Of a stretch of DNA of 64,000 bases, positions 42,964-52,413 are shown one piece after another. Positions within the stretch are counted from its first letter, which is position 1, and the number at the start of each line of letters is the position of its first letter. The notes beneath the pieces are model-generated. The model searched no databases, was not told the origin of the DNA, and worked only from the letters and a program-made list of their open reading frames with translations. The position numbers and the translations under genes are program-made. This DNA comes from Carideicomes alvinocaridis. Its GTDB lineage: Bacteria > Pseudomonadota > Alphaproteobacteria > Rhodobacterales > Rhodobacteraceae. The stretch lies in assembly GCA_005473895.2 (NCBI GenBank), contig SRJI02000001.1, forward strand, positions 1 to 64,000, written 5' to 3'.

Positions 42964-44514
42964 TCAGGTTTCCAGCACGATGGCGCCGATCGTCCGGCCC
43001 GCCTCGAGATCGGCATGCACCTGGGCGACCGCGTCCAGCGGCTCCAGCCGCGGCTCGGGGATGGTGACGAAGCCGCGATCCAGCGCGTCGAACAGCCGCT
43101 CCGCCTGCATCGTCATCATCTCGCGGTCGAGGATGTAATGCCCGTAATTCGGCCGCGAGAGGGTGAGCGACTTGCTCGACATCGGGCCGATCTCGCGCGC
43201 GCCGATATCGCCGGAGGCCTGGCCGAAGGACACCAGGTGCCCGCGCAGCGCCAGCGCGGCGAAGGAGGCGTCGAAACTGTCCCGCCCGATCGCGTCGTAG
43301 ACCACGTCGGCGCCCCGCCCTCCGGTCCGCTGGCGCACGGTGTCGACGAAGTCCTGCCCGCGCCCGATCACCACCGTATGCGCGCCGTTGGCTTCCGCGA
43401 CCCGGGCCTTCCTCTCGTCGGAGACGGTGGCGATGACATTGGCGCCGAGGGCGCTGGCCCATTGGGTCAGCAGGGATCCCACCCCGCCCGCGGCGGCATG
43501 GACCACCACGCAATCGTCGCGCTGCACCCGGTGGACGTCATGCAGCAGGAAGCCCGCCGTCACGCCCTTCATCAGCCCCGCGGCGGCCTGCGGCGTGCCC
43601 AGCCAGTCGGGGATCCGGACCACGAGGTCCGCCCCCATGGTCCGGACCGAGGCATAGGCCCCGGTCGGCGGGCAGGCATAGGCGACGCGGTCCCCGGCCG
43701 CGAGATGGGTGACCCCGGGGCCCACGCTTTCCACCACGCCCGCCGCCTCCATCCCCGGCACGCCGGGCGGCGTGACCAGGTCGAAATAGCCCGTGCGGCA
43801 ATAGACATCGATGAAGTTCACGCCGACATGGCTCTGCCGCAGCCGCACCTCCCCGGGTCCCGGCGGCGGCACGTCGACCTCCTCCAGCCGCAGCACCTCC
43901 GGCCCGCCATGGCGCGCCATCACCACGGCCTGCCCGGTCAGGTGAGAGCCGGAGGCCGCCCGGGGTGGATGCAGACCTGCCGGCTCCACGTCGCGAGGCC
44001 GCTCCACCGGCGCCGGGCGCTCGGGACGGGTGTCCTCGGCCGGGCGCGCCACGCGATGGACACCGGGGGCGCCCGCGCGTGACTGCAGGTGACGTTCCAG
44101 CCCCCGCATCCCGGCGCGGTAGATGTCGTCGGCCACCAGCGAGGCCAGCTCGCGCGCCCGGTCGGGCGGCGGATTGAACTCGCTTTCCCATTGCCAGAAG
44201 GTCGCGTCGGCATCGGTCACGGGCAGCAGCCGGATCGTCGCCACGTAATCGTCGAGCGGGATCGGCGCCTCCAGCAGGCAATAGCTCAGCTCGCGGGCAT
44301 CGTCGTCCAGCGTCAGCAGCTGCTCGCGCAGGAAGCCGCCGTCCTGAAGGGTGAAAGCCCGCACCGCGCCCACCGCGTCCGGGGGCATCCCCGCCTCTAT
44401 CTCGCTCCGGGCGATGGCCGGGTGCCAGTGGACATGGCTGTTGAAGTCGCGCACCCACCGCCAGACCTCGTCGATCGGAACATCGAGGATCGCGCTTTCA
44501 CGCACGCGCGTCAT
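42964..44514 (-). CDS. Fusion of SRPBCC domain and zinc-type (MDR) quinone oxidoreductase
   Basis: A 516-residue protein. Residues 1-150 are a polyketide-cyclase-like SRPBCC domain (a hydrophobic ligand pocket fold) homologous to the stand-alone protein encoded just upstream. After a Pro/Arg-rich linker, residues 193-516 form a medium-chain quinone oxidoreductase with the nucleotide-binding AAAGGVGSL motif and GVNFIDVYCRTGYF near its start; no catalytic zinc cysteine cluster is evident. Last gene of the twelve-gene 43-58 kb operon. Inference: the SRPBCC part may bind or deliver an aromatic or enone substrate to the reductase. Confidence 0.9.
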   Translation of the reverse strand: MTRVRESAILDVPIDEVWRWVRDFNSHVHWHPAIARSEIEAGMPPDAVGAVRAFTLQDGGFLREQLLTLDDDARELSYCLLEAPIPLDDYVATIRLLPVTDADATFWQWESEFNPPPDRARELASLVADDIYRAGMRGLERHLQSRAGAPGVHRVARPAEDTRPERPAPVERPRDVEPAGLHPPRAASGSHLTGQAVVMARHGGPEVLRLEEVDVPPPGPGEVRLRQSHVGVNFIDVYCRTGYFDLVTPPGVPGMEAAGVVESVGPGVTHLAAGDRVAYACPPTGAYASVRTMGADLVVRIPDWLGTPQAAAGLMKGVTAGFLLHDVHRVQRDDCVVVHAAAGGVGSLLTQWASALGANVIATVSDERKARVAEANGAHTVVIGRGQDFVDTVRQRTGGRGADVVYDAIGRDSFDASFAALALRGHLVSFGQASGDIGAREIGPMSSKSLTLSRPNYGHYILDREMMTMQAERLFDALDRGFVTIPEPRLEPLDAVAQVHADLEAGRTIGAIVLET

Positions 44515-44560
44515 GACGGTCCTCCCCCGGCGCGGGCCTCACGGGTGCGGGTGGTCATGC

Positions 44561-45001
44561 TCAGCGCCCGCCGAAGGACGCCTTGAGCGCGGCAAAGGCC
44601 GCCTGGAACACGCCCCCGCCGATCTGCTCGGTCAGCGCCTGCTCGCGGCCCGGCGCACAGTCGAAATCCGCCTGCCACTGGGCGAAGGTGACATTGCCGT
44701 CCGTCACCGGGGTGAGCGTCAGCTTGGCCACGTAATTCTCCACCCCCATGGGGCTTTCGAGGATCGCGTAGGTGCAGCTCATGTCGTAATCCGACAGCGC
44801 CAGCAGCTGCTCGCGGATGCGCCCGCCATCGTTGAGAGTGAAGTTGCGGATGCAGCCCACCTTGTCCGACGGCAGGTTCTGCTCGATCCGGCTTTCGGCG
44901 ACGAAGGAAGTCCACTGGGGCAGCGCGTTGAAGTCCCGCACCCGGCGCCAGACCGTGGCGGCGGGTGCGGGAATGACGCTGGAGACGTAGACGCGGGTCA
45001 T
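44561..45001 (-). CDS. SRPBCC-family protein
   Basis: A 146-residue protein of the START/polyketide cyclase (SRPBCC) superfamily, which binds hydrophobic ligands and in some members catalyses cyclisation or dehydration. The pattern PAPAATVWRRVRDFNALPQW at the N-terminus and the later GGRIREQLLALSD block are shared almost position by position with residues 1-150 of the downstream fusion protein, so the two are paralogues. It lies 66 bp after the flotillin gene in the large operon. Confidence 0.88.
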   Translation of the reverse strand: MTRVYVSSVIPAPAATVWRRVRDFNALPQWTSFVAESRIEQNLPSDKVGCIRNFTLNDGGRIREQLLALSDYDMSCTYAILESPMGVENYVAKLTLTPVTDGNVTFAQWQADFDCAPGREQALTEQIGGGVFQAAFAALKASFGGR

Positions 45002-45067
45002 GGCCGGCCTCCCGCGGCGTATCCCCCGGAGCGGCAGGGTGCCGCCCCGGGATGTGCCCGCAAGGTC

Positions 45068-47266
45068 CTAGCGGTCGTCGTCATCGCGCGACGCCTCCGT
45101 CTCGCTGCTGCCGGCGGCGATCTTGCCCTCCGCCTTGTCGGCGAGCGAGGCCATGTCCTTGGCGTTGCGCAGCACGTCGGTCATGCGCCCCATGGAGCCG
45201 CCCTCGATCCCGATCTCCTTCATCAGGTTGTCGATCATCGGCGCCTGCACGCGGTAGCGCAGGGCAGAATCCATGACCTCGTCGGTCACGTTCTTCCGGC
45301 CGCCCTCGTGGCCACCGATGCCGTCCACGTGGAGGATCTTGATGCCCTCGATCTTCTCCATCGGCCGGACGCTTTCGCGCACGATGCCTTCCAGCCGCTC
45401 CAGCAGCTTCTCGCGCAGGCGGGCCTGGCGGGCATCCTCCGACAGCGCGTTCTCGCTCTCGTTGAGGGCGCGGTGGCCTTCGGCATCGACCTTGTAGCGG
45501 TCGCTGGCGGCCAGGGCTGCGACCTTCTCGGCCTCGGCCCGGGCGACGGCGGTGATCTTCTGCGCCTCGGCCAGGCTCTTGGCGGCGTTCATTTCCGCCT
45601 CGGCCCGCGCGGTCACGCGCAGCGCCTCGCGCGCCACCTCGCGCTCGGTCGCGATCCGCTCGGTCAGGCTGCGGCGCTCGGCCACCTCCTTCTCGCGGGC
45701 GGTGAGCGCCTGTTCCTCGGCCTGCACGGCCTTTGCACGGACAGCGGCCGCGGCAGCCAGAGCCGAGGAGCGTTCCTGCGACTTCTTCGCCAGTTCCACG
45801 GCCTTGTCGATCTCCGCGCTCTCGACGATGCGGTCGCTGTCGACGCGGGCGGTCGAGATGTCGCGCTCGTAGAGGATGCGCGCCTCGGCGATGGCCCGGT
45901 CGGTGGCGAGCTTGGCGCGCTCCACCTCCTCGGACATGGCGAGCTCGGCCTCCTCGAACGCCTGCCGCTTGGCGATCTGCAGCGCGTCCAGACGACGCTC
46001 GCGCTCGATGCGCACCTCGTCGAGTGCCCGGTCCTGCGCCACGCGCTCGGCCTCTGTGATCTGGGCCTGCACGATCTCGTTGCGCTGCTTCTCGGCCTCG
46101 GCCTGCGACACTTCCACCGCCTTGGCGGCAATGGCGATCTGGCGCTCCAGCGCGTGGATCTCGATGGCCTTCTCGCTGGCGATCTCGCGTTCGCGCCGCT
46201 CGAGTTCGCGGGCGATGCGCACCTTCTCCATCTCCAGCTCGTAGGCGATCTGTTCGCGCTCGGTCTGCTCGCGGCTCTCGATCTCGGCCGCGTCGATGGC
46301 CCGGCGCCGCGCGATCTCGCGCCGCTGGGTCTCTTCCTCGGACTTGATCCGCTCGTCGGTGATGGCGCGTTCCTGCGCCAGGCGCGCCTTCTCGATCGCC
46401 TCGCGCGAGGTGAGCTGCGCCTGCTCGCTCTCCTGCTCCTTCAGCGCCCGTTCGCGCACCAGCTCGGCCCGCTGCGCCGCGCGACGCACCTCGAGCTCGC
46501 GCTCCTGTTCCAGCCGGGCATATTCCTGGTCGCGCTCGATGTCGTAGACCTGCCGTTGCGCGGCGAGGTTCTGGGTGCGGATTTCCACCAGGGTGCGCTG
46601 CTCGATCTCGTTGCGCATCTTGCGGCGCGCCTCGATGGAATCGGTGATCTGCGTCAGGCCCTCGGCGTCGAAGGCATTGGACGGATCGAAATGCTCCAGC
46701 GCCGTCTGGTCCAGATCGGCGATGGCGACGGCGTCAAGCTCCAGCCCGTTGCGCGCCAGCGACTGTGCCGCGACCTCGCGCACGGCATCGGCATATTGCC
46801 CCCGCTCCTCGTGCATCTCCTCCAGCGTCATGCGGGCGGCGACGGTGCGCATGGCGGCGGCGAACTTGCCTTCCAGCAGCGCGGTCAGCCCCTCTTCGCG
46901 CATGGTGCGGCTGCCCAGCGTCTGGGCCGCGGCGGCCACCGCCTCGCGCGAGGATCCGACCTGCACGAAGAACTCGGCCGTGATGTCGACCCGCATCCGG
47001 TTGCGCGTGATCAGCGCCTGCCCGTCCCGGCGCGGCACCTCGATGCGCAGCACGTTCATGTTGACCGGCGTGATCTCGTGCAGCACCGGGATGACGAAGG
47101 CACCGCCGTTCACCACCACCTTCTCGCCCAGGAAACCCGTCCGCACGAAGGCGGTTTCCTTGGTCGACCGCCTGTAGAGCCATCGCAACACGTAGACCGC
47201 CACCACCAGCGCGATGACGATCACGACCAGCCAGATCAGCAGCTGACTTATCACTTCGCCTGACAT
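45068..47266 (-). CDS. Large flotillin-like SPFH protein
   Basis: A 732-residue protein. A single N-terminal membrane segment (about residues 8-30) is followed by an SPFH/band 7 domain (about 35-205) and a very long, Glu/Arg/Ala-rich coiled-coil region (about 215-620) before a C-terminal domain ending in an acidic tail. Flotillins (YqiK/FloT type) form membrane-associated cages linked to membrane microdomains. This one is longer than the roughly 500-550 residues common for bacterial flotillins and lies inside a catabolic/transport operon, 40 bp after the TIM-barrel gene, not beside an NfeD gene as is frequent. Confidence 0.93.
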   Translation of the reverse strand: MSGEVISQLLIWLVVIVIALVVAVYVLRWLYRRSTKETAFVRTGFLGEKVVVNGGAFVIPVLHEITPVNMNVLRIEVPRRDGQALITRNRMRVDITAEFFVQVGSSREAVAAAAQTLGSRTMREEGLTALLEGKFAAAMRTVAARMTLEEMHEERGQYADAVREVAAQSLARNGLELDAVAIADLDQTALEHFDPSNAFDAEGLTQITDSIEARRKMRNEIEQRTLVEIRTQNLAAQRQVYDIERDQEYARLEQERELEVRRAAQRAELVRERALKEQESEQAQLTSREAIEKARLAQERAITDERIKSEEETQRREIARRRAIDAAEIESREQTEREQIAYELEMEKVRIARELERREREIASEKAIEIHALERQIAIAAKAVEVSQAEAEKQRNEIVQAQITEAERVAQDRALDEVRIERERRLDALQIAKRQAFEEAELAMSEEVERAKLATDRAIAEARILYERDISTARVDSDRIVESAEIDKAVELAKKSQERSSALAAAAAVRAKAVQAEEQALTAREKEVAERRSLTERIATEREVAREALRVTARAEAEMNAAKSLAEAQKITAVARAEAEKVAALAASDRYKVDAEGHRALNESENALSEDARQARLREKLLERLEGIVRESVRPMEKIEGIKILHVDGIGGHEGGRKNVTDEVMDSALRYRVQAPMIDNLMKEIGIEGGSMGRMTDVLRNAKDMASLADKAEGKIAAGSSETEASRDDDDR

Positions 47267-47306
47267 CTCTCTCCTCCCTCCGCTCGGCGGTCCGGGGCCT
47301 GCGCCC

Positions 47307-48137
47307 TCAGAACGTCACCGCCTTGAACTTCTTCGTCTGTTCCGTCAGCGCGATCTCCGTCGGCAGCCGCTCCATGGAGGAAGCGCCGTAGAACCCGTGA
47401 CAATTCGATGTGTTGCCGAGGACAAAGGCCGCATCCTCGGGCGAGGAGACCGGCCCGCCATGCACCAGCACGATGGCGTCCTTGTTGACCTTGAGCGCGG
47501 CCTCCGACCATTCGTCGACCAGCGCCGGGCAATCCTCCAGCTTGAGCGAGGTCTCCGCCCCGATGCTGCCGCCGGTGGTCAGGCCCAGGTGGCAGACGAT
47601 GATATCCGCGCCGGCGCGCGCCATCTCCGTCGCCTCGTCGGCCGAGAAGACGTAGGGCGTGGTCAGCATGTCCAGCTCGTGGGCCATGCGGATCATGTCG
47701 ACCTCCAGCCCGTAGGACATGCCGGTCTCTTCCAGGTTGGCGCGGAAGGTGCCGTCGATCAGCCCCACGGTGGGAAAGTTCTGCACTCCGGCAAAGCCCA
47801 TCTCCTTGAGCTGCCGCAGGAAGGGCTCGAACAGGCAGAAGGGATCGGTCCCGTTCACCCCCGCCAGCACCGGCGTGTGCCTGACCACCGGCAGGATCTC
47901 GTGCGCCATCTCGGCCACGATCTCGTTCGCGTTGCCGTAGGCCAAGAGCCCCGAGAGGGATCCACGCCCGGCCATGCGGTAGCGGCCGGAATTGTAGATC
48001 ACGATCAGGTCGATGCCGCCCGCTTCCTCGCACTTGGCGGACAGCCCCGTGCCCGCACCGCCGCCGACGATGGGCACGCGGTCGCGCTTCATCTGCTGGA
48101 ATTTCTCGACCAGGTCGCGGCGGTTGAACCTCGGCAT
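47307..48137 (-). CDS. Phosphoenolpyruvate hydrolase-family TIM-barrel protein
   Basis: A 276-residue protein of the PEP-hydrolase/TIM-barrel signal transduction family. Typical blocks are [35 protein letters not shown] near the N-terminus, [10 protein letters not shown] and [13 protein letters not shown] in the middle, and LVHGGP with [12 protein letters not shown] at the end. The family is usually encoded next to Tm-1-like (UPF0261) proteins, and that is so here: its ATG overlaps the stop of the LivF-UPF0261 gene by one base. The biochemical role of the pair is not established. Confidence 0.9.
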   Translation of the reverse strand: MPRFNRRDLVEKFQQMKRDRVPIVGGGAGTGLSAKCEEAGGIDLIVIYNSGRYRMAGRGSLSGLLAYGNANEIVAEMAHEILPVVRHTPVLAGVNGTDPFCLFEPFLRQLKEMGFAGVQNFPTVGLIDGTFRANLEETGMSYGLEVDMIRMAHELDMLTTPYVFSADEATEMARAGADIIVCHLGLTTGGSIGAETSLKLEDCPALVDEWSEAALKVNKDAIVLVHGGPVSSPEDAAFVLGNTSNCHGFYGASSMERLPTEIALTEQTKKFKAVTF

Positions 48138-50359
48138 CAGGCAGTCCTCCTTTTCGGGCCGGCAATGGCGCCGAAGGCGCTGACGATGGCCTCCGTGAAG
48201 GCCGGATCGTTGATGTTGGCGTTCACCCGCAGCACCTGCCGGCGCGCGGTCTGGCGCACGGTGCCCTCGATCGCCTCGAAGAGCGCGCGGTCGGCGGCGG
48301 GGTCGTGGAAGGCCGCCCCGGGCTTGTCGAGCATCGACACGCCGCCCTCGGGGATGAGGAAGCGCACCGGCCCTTCCATCCGGTTGATGCGCCCGCCGAT
48401 CCATTCGCCGATCTCGCGGCATTCCTCTGGCGTGGTACGCATCAGCGTGACGGAGGGGTTGTGGAAGACGAAGTTCCGCCCCTTGAACCGGTCGGGCACG
48501 GTGTCGCGCGGGCCGAAGTTCACCATGTCGAGCGCGCCGCAGGAGCCGACCCAGGGTAGCCCCGTGTCGATGGCCGCGCCGAAGCGGGAGGGCTCGCAGG
48601 GAAAGACCCCGCCGACGATCATGTCCGCGACCTCGGTGGTGGTGATGTCGACGAAGCCGCTCAGCAGCCCGGAATGGCCCAAAGCCTCCATCGCCATGCC
48701 GCCGGTGCCGGTGGCGTGGAAGACGAGGCAGTCGTAATCCGGCTCCAGCGCCGCCTGCACCGCCTGCACGCAGGGCGTCGTGACGCCGAACATGGTGAGA
48801 CCCAGCGCCGGACGCGCCCTCGCCCGCTGCGCCGCCAGCTCCTCCCCGCTGGGCAGCGCGGCGATCATCCCGGCCAGCGCGTGGGCGGCGTTGCCCAGCA
48901 CCCGTTCCGAGATCAGGTTCAGCCCCTGCACGTCGGTGACCGAGTGGAACATGTTGATGTCCGACGCGCCCACATAGGCGCGGGTATCGCCCGAGGCGAC
49001 GGTGGAGACCATGATCTTGGGCACGCCCACCGGCAGCGCCCGCATCCCCGCGGTGGCCAGCGACGTGCCGCCCGACCCGCCGGCCGAGATGACGCCGCCG
49101 ATGCCGCGCTGCTCGGCCATGAAACGCCCGAAGGCCTCGGCCATCGCCTCCACCGACCGGCCCCGGTCGCCGGAGAAGACCGCGGCGCTGCCCCGCGGGT
49201 GGTAGCCCGCCACCTGCATCGGCGTGACATCCGCGCGCGAGGGTTTCTGCGAGGTCGAGAGATCCACGGTGCGCACCGGGATGCCCAGCTCCTTCAGGCG
49301 GTCGGCGAGGAAGCGCAGCTCGCGCGACTTGGTGTCGAAAGTGCCCGCCACCAGCGCCGTGCGCCCGAAGCGCTCGGCATAGGGGATGCGGAACACCTCG
49401 CGCCCCGGACCGTCTGCGGCGGGCTTCTCCTGCTCCGTCGCGGCGCTGTGCAGGCTGGAGGCCGGCAGGTTCCAGCGATTGGGCAGCTCGGTCATCCGGC
49501 GGGTCGCGCCGCTGTCGGAAGGCGCGCCGCCCCCCTCCCCGCGCGAGACCACGTAGACGGCTGACAGGTTCTGCTCCGCGCTGTGGCTCTCGGCGGGGGT
49601 CGGCGCCGCCTCGGGCTCTTCCTCCGCATGGCGGCCGACACCCAGCAGGCGCTGCTGCAGGTCGCGGTCGGCGGCCAGCACGGAAGCGTCCAGCGTGCGG
49701 TTCACCTGCCCGTTGACCATGATCGCCACTTTGTCGGAGACCGAACAGGCCACGCCGATATTCTGCTCGATCACGAGGATCGACATCTCGCCCTCGTGGC
49801 CCAGCTCCAGCAGCATCTCGGCCACCTGGTCGACGATGACGGGGGCCAGCCCCTCGGTCGGCTCGTCCATGACCAGCAGCCGCGGATTGGCCAGCAGCGC
49901 GCGCGAGATCGCCAGCATCTGCTGCTCCCCGCCCGACAGTTGCGAGCCGCCATTGGTGCGCCGCTCGTAGAGCCGCGGGAAGGTCTGGTAGACCCGGTCG
50001 AGCGTCCAGGCCGCGTCGTTGCCGCGGGGCGCGGCGAGGCGCAGGTGCTCGTCCACGCTGAGGCTCGCCCAGACGCGGCGGCCCTGCGGCACGTAGGCCA
50101 CGCCCGCATTGTGGATCTGGTGCGGCTCCATCCGCGTGAGTTCGCGCCCGTGCAGCCGGATCGAGCCCGCGCCCACCTCCTTCAGCCCGGTGATGGAGTT
50201 GCAGAGCGTCGTCTTGCCCATGCCGTTGCGGCCGACGACGCTCATCACGCCGGCGTCGAGCGTCAGCGACACGCCCTGCACCACGTGAGCCTCGCCGTAA
50301 TAGACGTGCAGATTCTCGATGGCGAGCGCGGCGCGCGGTGTCTGCGGCGATCTAGCCAT
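48137..50359 (-). CDS. Fusion of LivF-type ABC ATPase and Tm-1-like (UPF0261) domain
   Basis: A 740-residue two-part protein. Residues 1-242 are a branched-chain amino acid-type ABC ATPase: Walker [10 protein letters not shown] (43-51), signature LSGGEQQ (141-147), Walker B LLVMDEP (161-167). A variable Pro/Ala-rich linker (about 243-330) leads to a complete Tm-1-like domain (331-740) with [41 protein letters not shown] and [15 protein letters not shown]0261 proteins are normally separate. The gene overlaps livG by eight bases and the TIM-barrel gene by one, so transporter energising and this domain are physically joined. Confidence 0.93.
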   Translation of the reverse strand: MARSPQTPRAALAIENLHVYYGEAHVVQGVSLTLDAGVMSVVGRNGMGKTTLCNSITGLKEVGAGSIRLHGRELTRMEPHQIHNAGVAYVPQGRRVWASLSVDEHLRLAAPRGNDAAWTLDRVYQTFPRLYERRTNGGSQLSGGEQQMLAISRALLANPRLLVMDEPTEGLAPVIVDQVAEMLLELGHEGEMSILVIEQNIGVACSVSDKVAIMVNGQVNRTLDASVLAADRDLQQRLLGVGRHAEEEPEAAPTPAESHSAEQNLSAVYVVSRGEGGGAPSDSGATRRMTELPNRWNLPASSLHSAATEQEKPAADGPGREVFRIPYAERFGRTALVAGTFDTKSRELRFLADRLKELGIPVRTVDLSTSQKPSRADVTPMQVAGYHPRGSAAVFSGDRGRSVEAMAEAFGRFMAEQRGIGGVISAGGSGGTSLATAGMRALPVGVPKIMVSTVASGDTRAYVGASDINMFHSVTDVQGLNLISERVLGNAAHALAGMIAALPSGEELAAQRARARPALGLTMFGVTTPCVQAVQAALEPDYDCLVFHATGTGGMAMEALGHSGLLSGFVDITTTEVADMIVGGVFPCEPSRFGAAIDTGLPWVGSCGALDMVNFGPRDTVPDRFKGRNFVFHNPSVTLMRTTPEECREIGEWIGGRINRMEGPVRFLIPEGGVSMLDKPGAAFHDPAADRALFEAIEGTVRQTARRQVLRVNANINDPAFTEAIVSAFGAIAGPKRRTA

Positions 50360-51137
50360 GGCCCCCTCCGAGGTAGATCTCCTGCACCGCCGGGTCGTTC
50401 TCGATCTCTTCCGGCGTGCCCTCGGTGAAGAGCGTGCCGTTATGCATCATGGAGACGTATTCAGAGACCCGCAGCGCCACGTCGAGGTCATGCTCGATGA
50501 TGATGTAGCCGATGTGCCGGGGCAATGCGTTCAGGATGGCGATGAGATCCCGCCGCTCCGTGGGCGACAGGCCCGCGGCTGGTTCGTCGAACAGGATGAA
50601 GCGCGGCGCGCCCGCCAGGGCCAGCGCGATCTCCAACTGCCGCTGCTGGCCGTGGGACAGCGTGCCCACCATCACCTCGCGGTCGTCGTCGAGGTGGACG
50701 GCGTGGACGATGGACTCGGCCTGCGCCATGGCTCCGTCGGAGGCGCGCGGGCGCAGCAGCGAGAACCGCCGGCGCGACACGCCGCGGCAGGCAAGGTAGA
50801 CGGATTCCAGCACGGTGAGGTTCGTGAAGAGCTGGGAAATCTGGTAGGTCCGGCGCAGCCCCCGGCGGATGCGTTCATGCGCCGCGAGGGTGGTGATGTC
50901 CTCTCCGAAGAAGCGGATCGTGCCGCTGGTCGGGTTGAAATCGCCGGTGATCGTGTTGAACAGCGTGGTCTTGCCCGCGCCGTTCGATCCGAGGACCGCG
51001 CGCCGTTCGCCGGCCGCGATCCTCATGTTTATCCCGGAGAGGGCCGTCAGGGCCCCGAAGCGACGGCCCACGCCTTCGAGCTCCAGCGCGTTGGCGCCGG
51101 TTCCTTCAAGCCGTGATGCCGCGACATTCGTTGCCAT
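50352..51137 (-). CDS. Liv-type ABC transporter ATP-binding protein (LivG-like)
   Basis: A 261-residue ATPase of the branched-chain amino acid/amide importer family. Walker A GSNGAGKTT (50-58), signature LSHGQQRQ and Walker B FILFDEP are intact; the LivG-type ARRTYQ position reads LRRTYQISQLF. The ATG at 51137 has a GAGGA site; a longer frame upstream is unlikely. It pairs with the LivF half of the following fusion protein to energise the LivH/LivM permease. Confidence 0.94.
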   Translation of the reverse strand: MATNVAASRLEGTGANALELEGVGRRFGALTALSGINMRIAAGERRAVLGSNGAGKTTLFNTITGDFNPTSGTIRFFGEDITTLAAHERIRRGLRRTYQISQLFTNLTVLESVYLACRGVSRRRFSLLRPRASDGAMAQAESIVHAVHLDDDREVMVGTLSHGQQRQLEIALALAGAPRFILFDEPAAGLSPTERRDLIAILNALPRHIGYIIIEHDLDVALRVSEYVSMMHNGTLFTEGTPEEIENDPAVQEIYLGGGHG

Positions 51138-51165
51138 GATCGGTCCTCGTCCGGTGTCGCGCCGC

Positions 51166-52413
51166 TTACGGGCAGCTTGGGTTTTCACGGCTCACGGCGC
51201 CCAGGGCCATGAACTCTTCCTTGTCGATGCCCAGCGTCTGGTTCACCTGCGGCGTGACCTTGACCAGCTCGTTGACCAGCGTGCCGTCCTCGGCCTCGGT
51301 CACCTCGGTGAGGTACATGTCGGCCACGGCGTTGCGGTTGTCGTCGAGCGACACCTTGCCGGTGGGCGTTTCGAACTCCAGCGAGGAGAGCGCGTCGCGG
51401 AACGCCTGCTGATCGTCCGACAGCTCGCCGTCGACCTCTTCAAGCGCCAGCAGCGCCGCCTTCATGTTGACGTAGTAGGCATGCGCGAAGAGCGAGGGCG
51501 ACGGGAAGGCGCCGTCCTGTTTCTTGTAGGCGGCGGTGAATTCCTTCCACGCCTCGCTGTCATTGGTGTCGGCGGTCGGCCCGGCGGCGGGGGTGCCCAC
51601 CAGCACGTCCTTCATCCGGCCCTTGGCGGTCAGCACCGTCTGGTCGACGGTGATCGAGCCGCCCAGCAGCGGCGCCTGCCCGCCCGCGTCGTAGTATTGC
51701 GACAGGAAGTTCACCGCATCCGCGCCCCCGAGGGCCACGTAGATCGCGTCCACGTCATCCGGGATGGCGGCGATGACCGAGGAATAGTCCTTGTTGCCGA
51801 TGGGCACCCAGGATTTCGAGGGCACCGTGCCGCCCGCCTTGCAGAACTCGGCCATGAAGCCGAAGACCTGCGTGTAGGGGAAGGAGTAATCCTCGGCCAC
51901 GGTCGCGACCTTGCGATAGCCCTTCTCGTCGTAGGCGTAATCGCCCAGGCCCGCCATCCACTGCGCCCCGTCGGTGGAGAAGCGGTAGAAGTTGTCGGCC
52001 GGGTCGCGCAGCGTGGTGTCCTGCGCGGCCGAGCTGCCGTTGAGGAAGGTCACCTCGGGGTGGGTCTTGGCGAAGTCCTTGATCGCGATGCCCTCGTCGC
52101 CGGAAAGCGGCCCGATGAGGATTTCGACGCCATCCTGCTCCACCAGCTTGCGGGCGGCGCGGACCGCGCTGTCGGGCGACGCGTCGGAGCTGCCCTTGAT
52201 GATCTCGATCTCGTGGCCGGCGACTTCTCCTCCGAACTCGTCCACCGCGGTCATCGCGCCGCGCTCGCCGTCTTCGCCGAGCACCGTGAAGGCGCCCTCG
52301 AAGGTCGCGAGGAGACCGATCTTGATCGGGTCCGACTGGGCCAGCGCCAGCGACGGCGCCGTCAGGCTGGTGGCCAGTGTCAGGGCCAGTAGCGTGCGTC
52401 TTTTCATAGTCAT
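51166..52413 (-). CDS. Liv-type ABC transporter substrate-binding protein
   Basis: A 415-residue periplasmic protein with a signal peptide (about residues 1-26, ending LALAQ). The mature start SDPIKIGLLATFEGAFTVLGEDG and the downstream GPLSGDEGIA and GYRKVATVAEDYSF blocks match family 1 type binding proteins that bind amino acids, amides or aromatic acids. A GGGAGGA site precedes the ATG. The start overlaps the LivM stop by four bases, so the binding protein is encoded after the permeases, not at the head of the operon. Confidence 0.93.
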   Translation of the reverse strand: MTMKRRTLLALTLATSLTAPSLALAQSDPIKIGLLATFEGAFTVLGEDGERGAMTAVDEFGGEVAGHEIEIIKGSSDASPDSAVRAARKLVEQDGVEILIGPLSGDEGIAIKDFAKTHPEVTFLNGSSAAQDTTLRDPADNFYRFSTDGAQWMAGLGDYAYDEKGYRKVATVAEDYSFPYTQVFGFMAEFCKAGGTVPSKSWVPIGNKDYSSVIAAIPDDVDAIYVALGGADAVNFLSQYYDAGGQAPLLGGSITVDQTVLTAKGRMKDVLVGTPAAGPTADTNDSEAWKEFTAAYKKQDGAFPSPSLFAHAYYVNMKAALLALEEVDGELSDDQQAFRDALSSLEFETPTGKVSLDDNRNAVADMYLTEVTEAEDGTLVNELVKVTPQVNQTLGIDKEEFMALGAVSRENPSCP

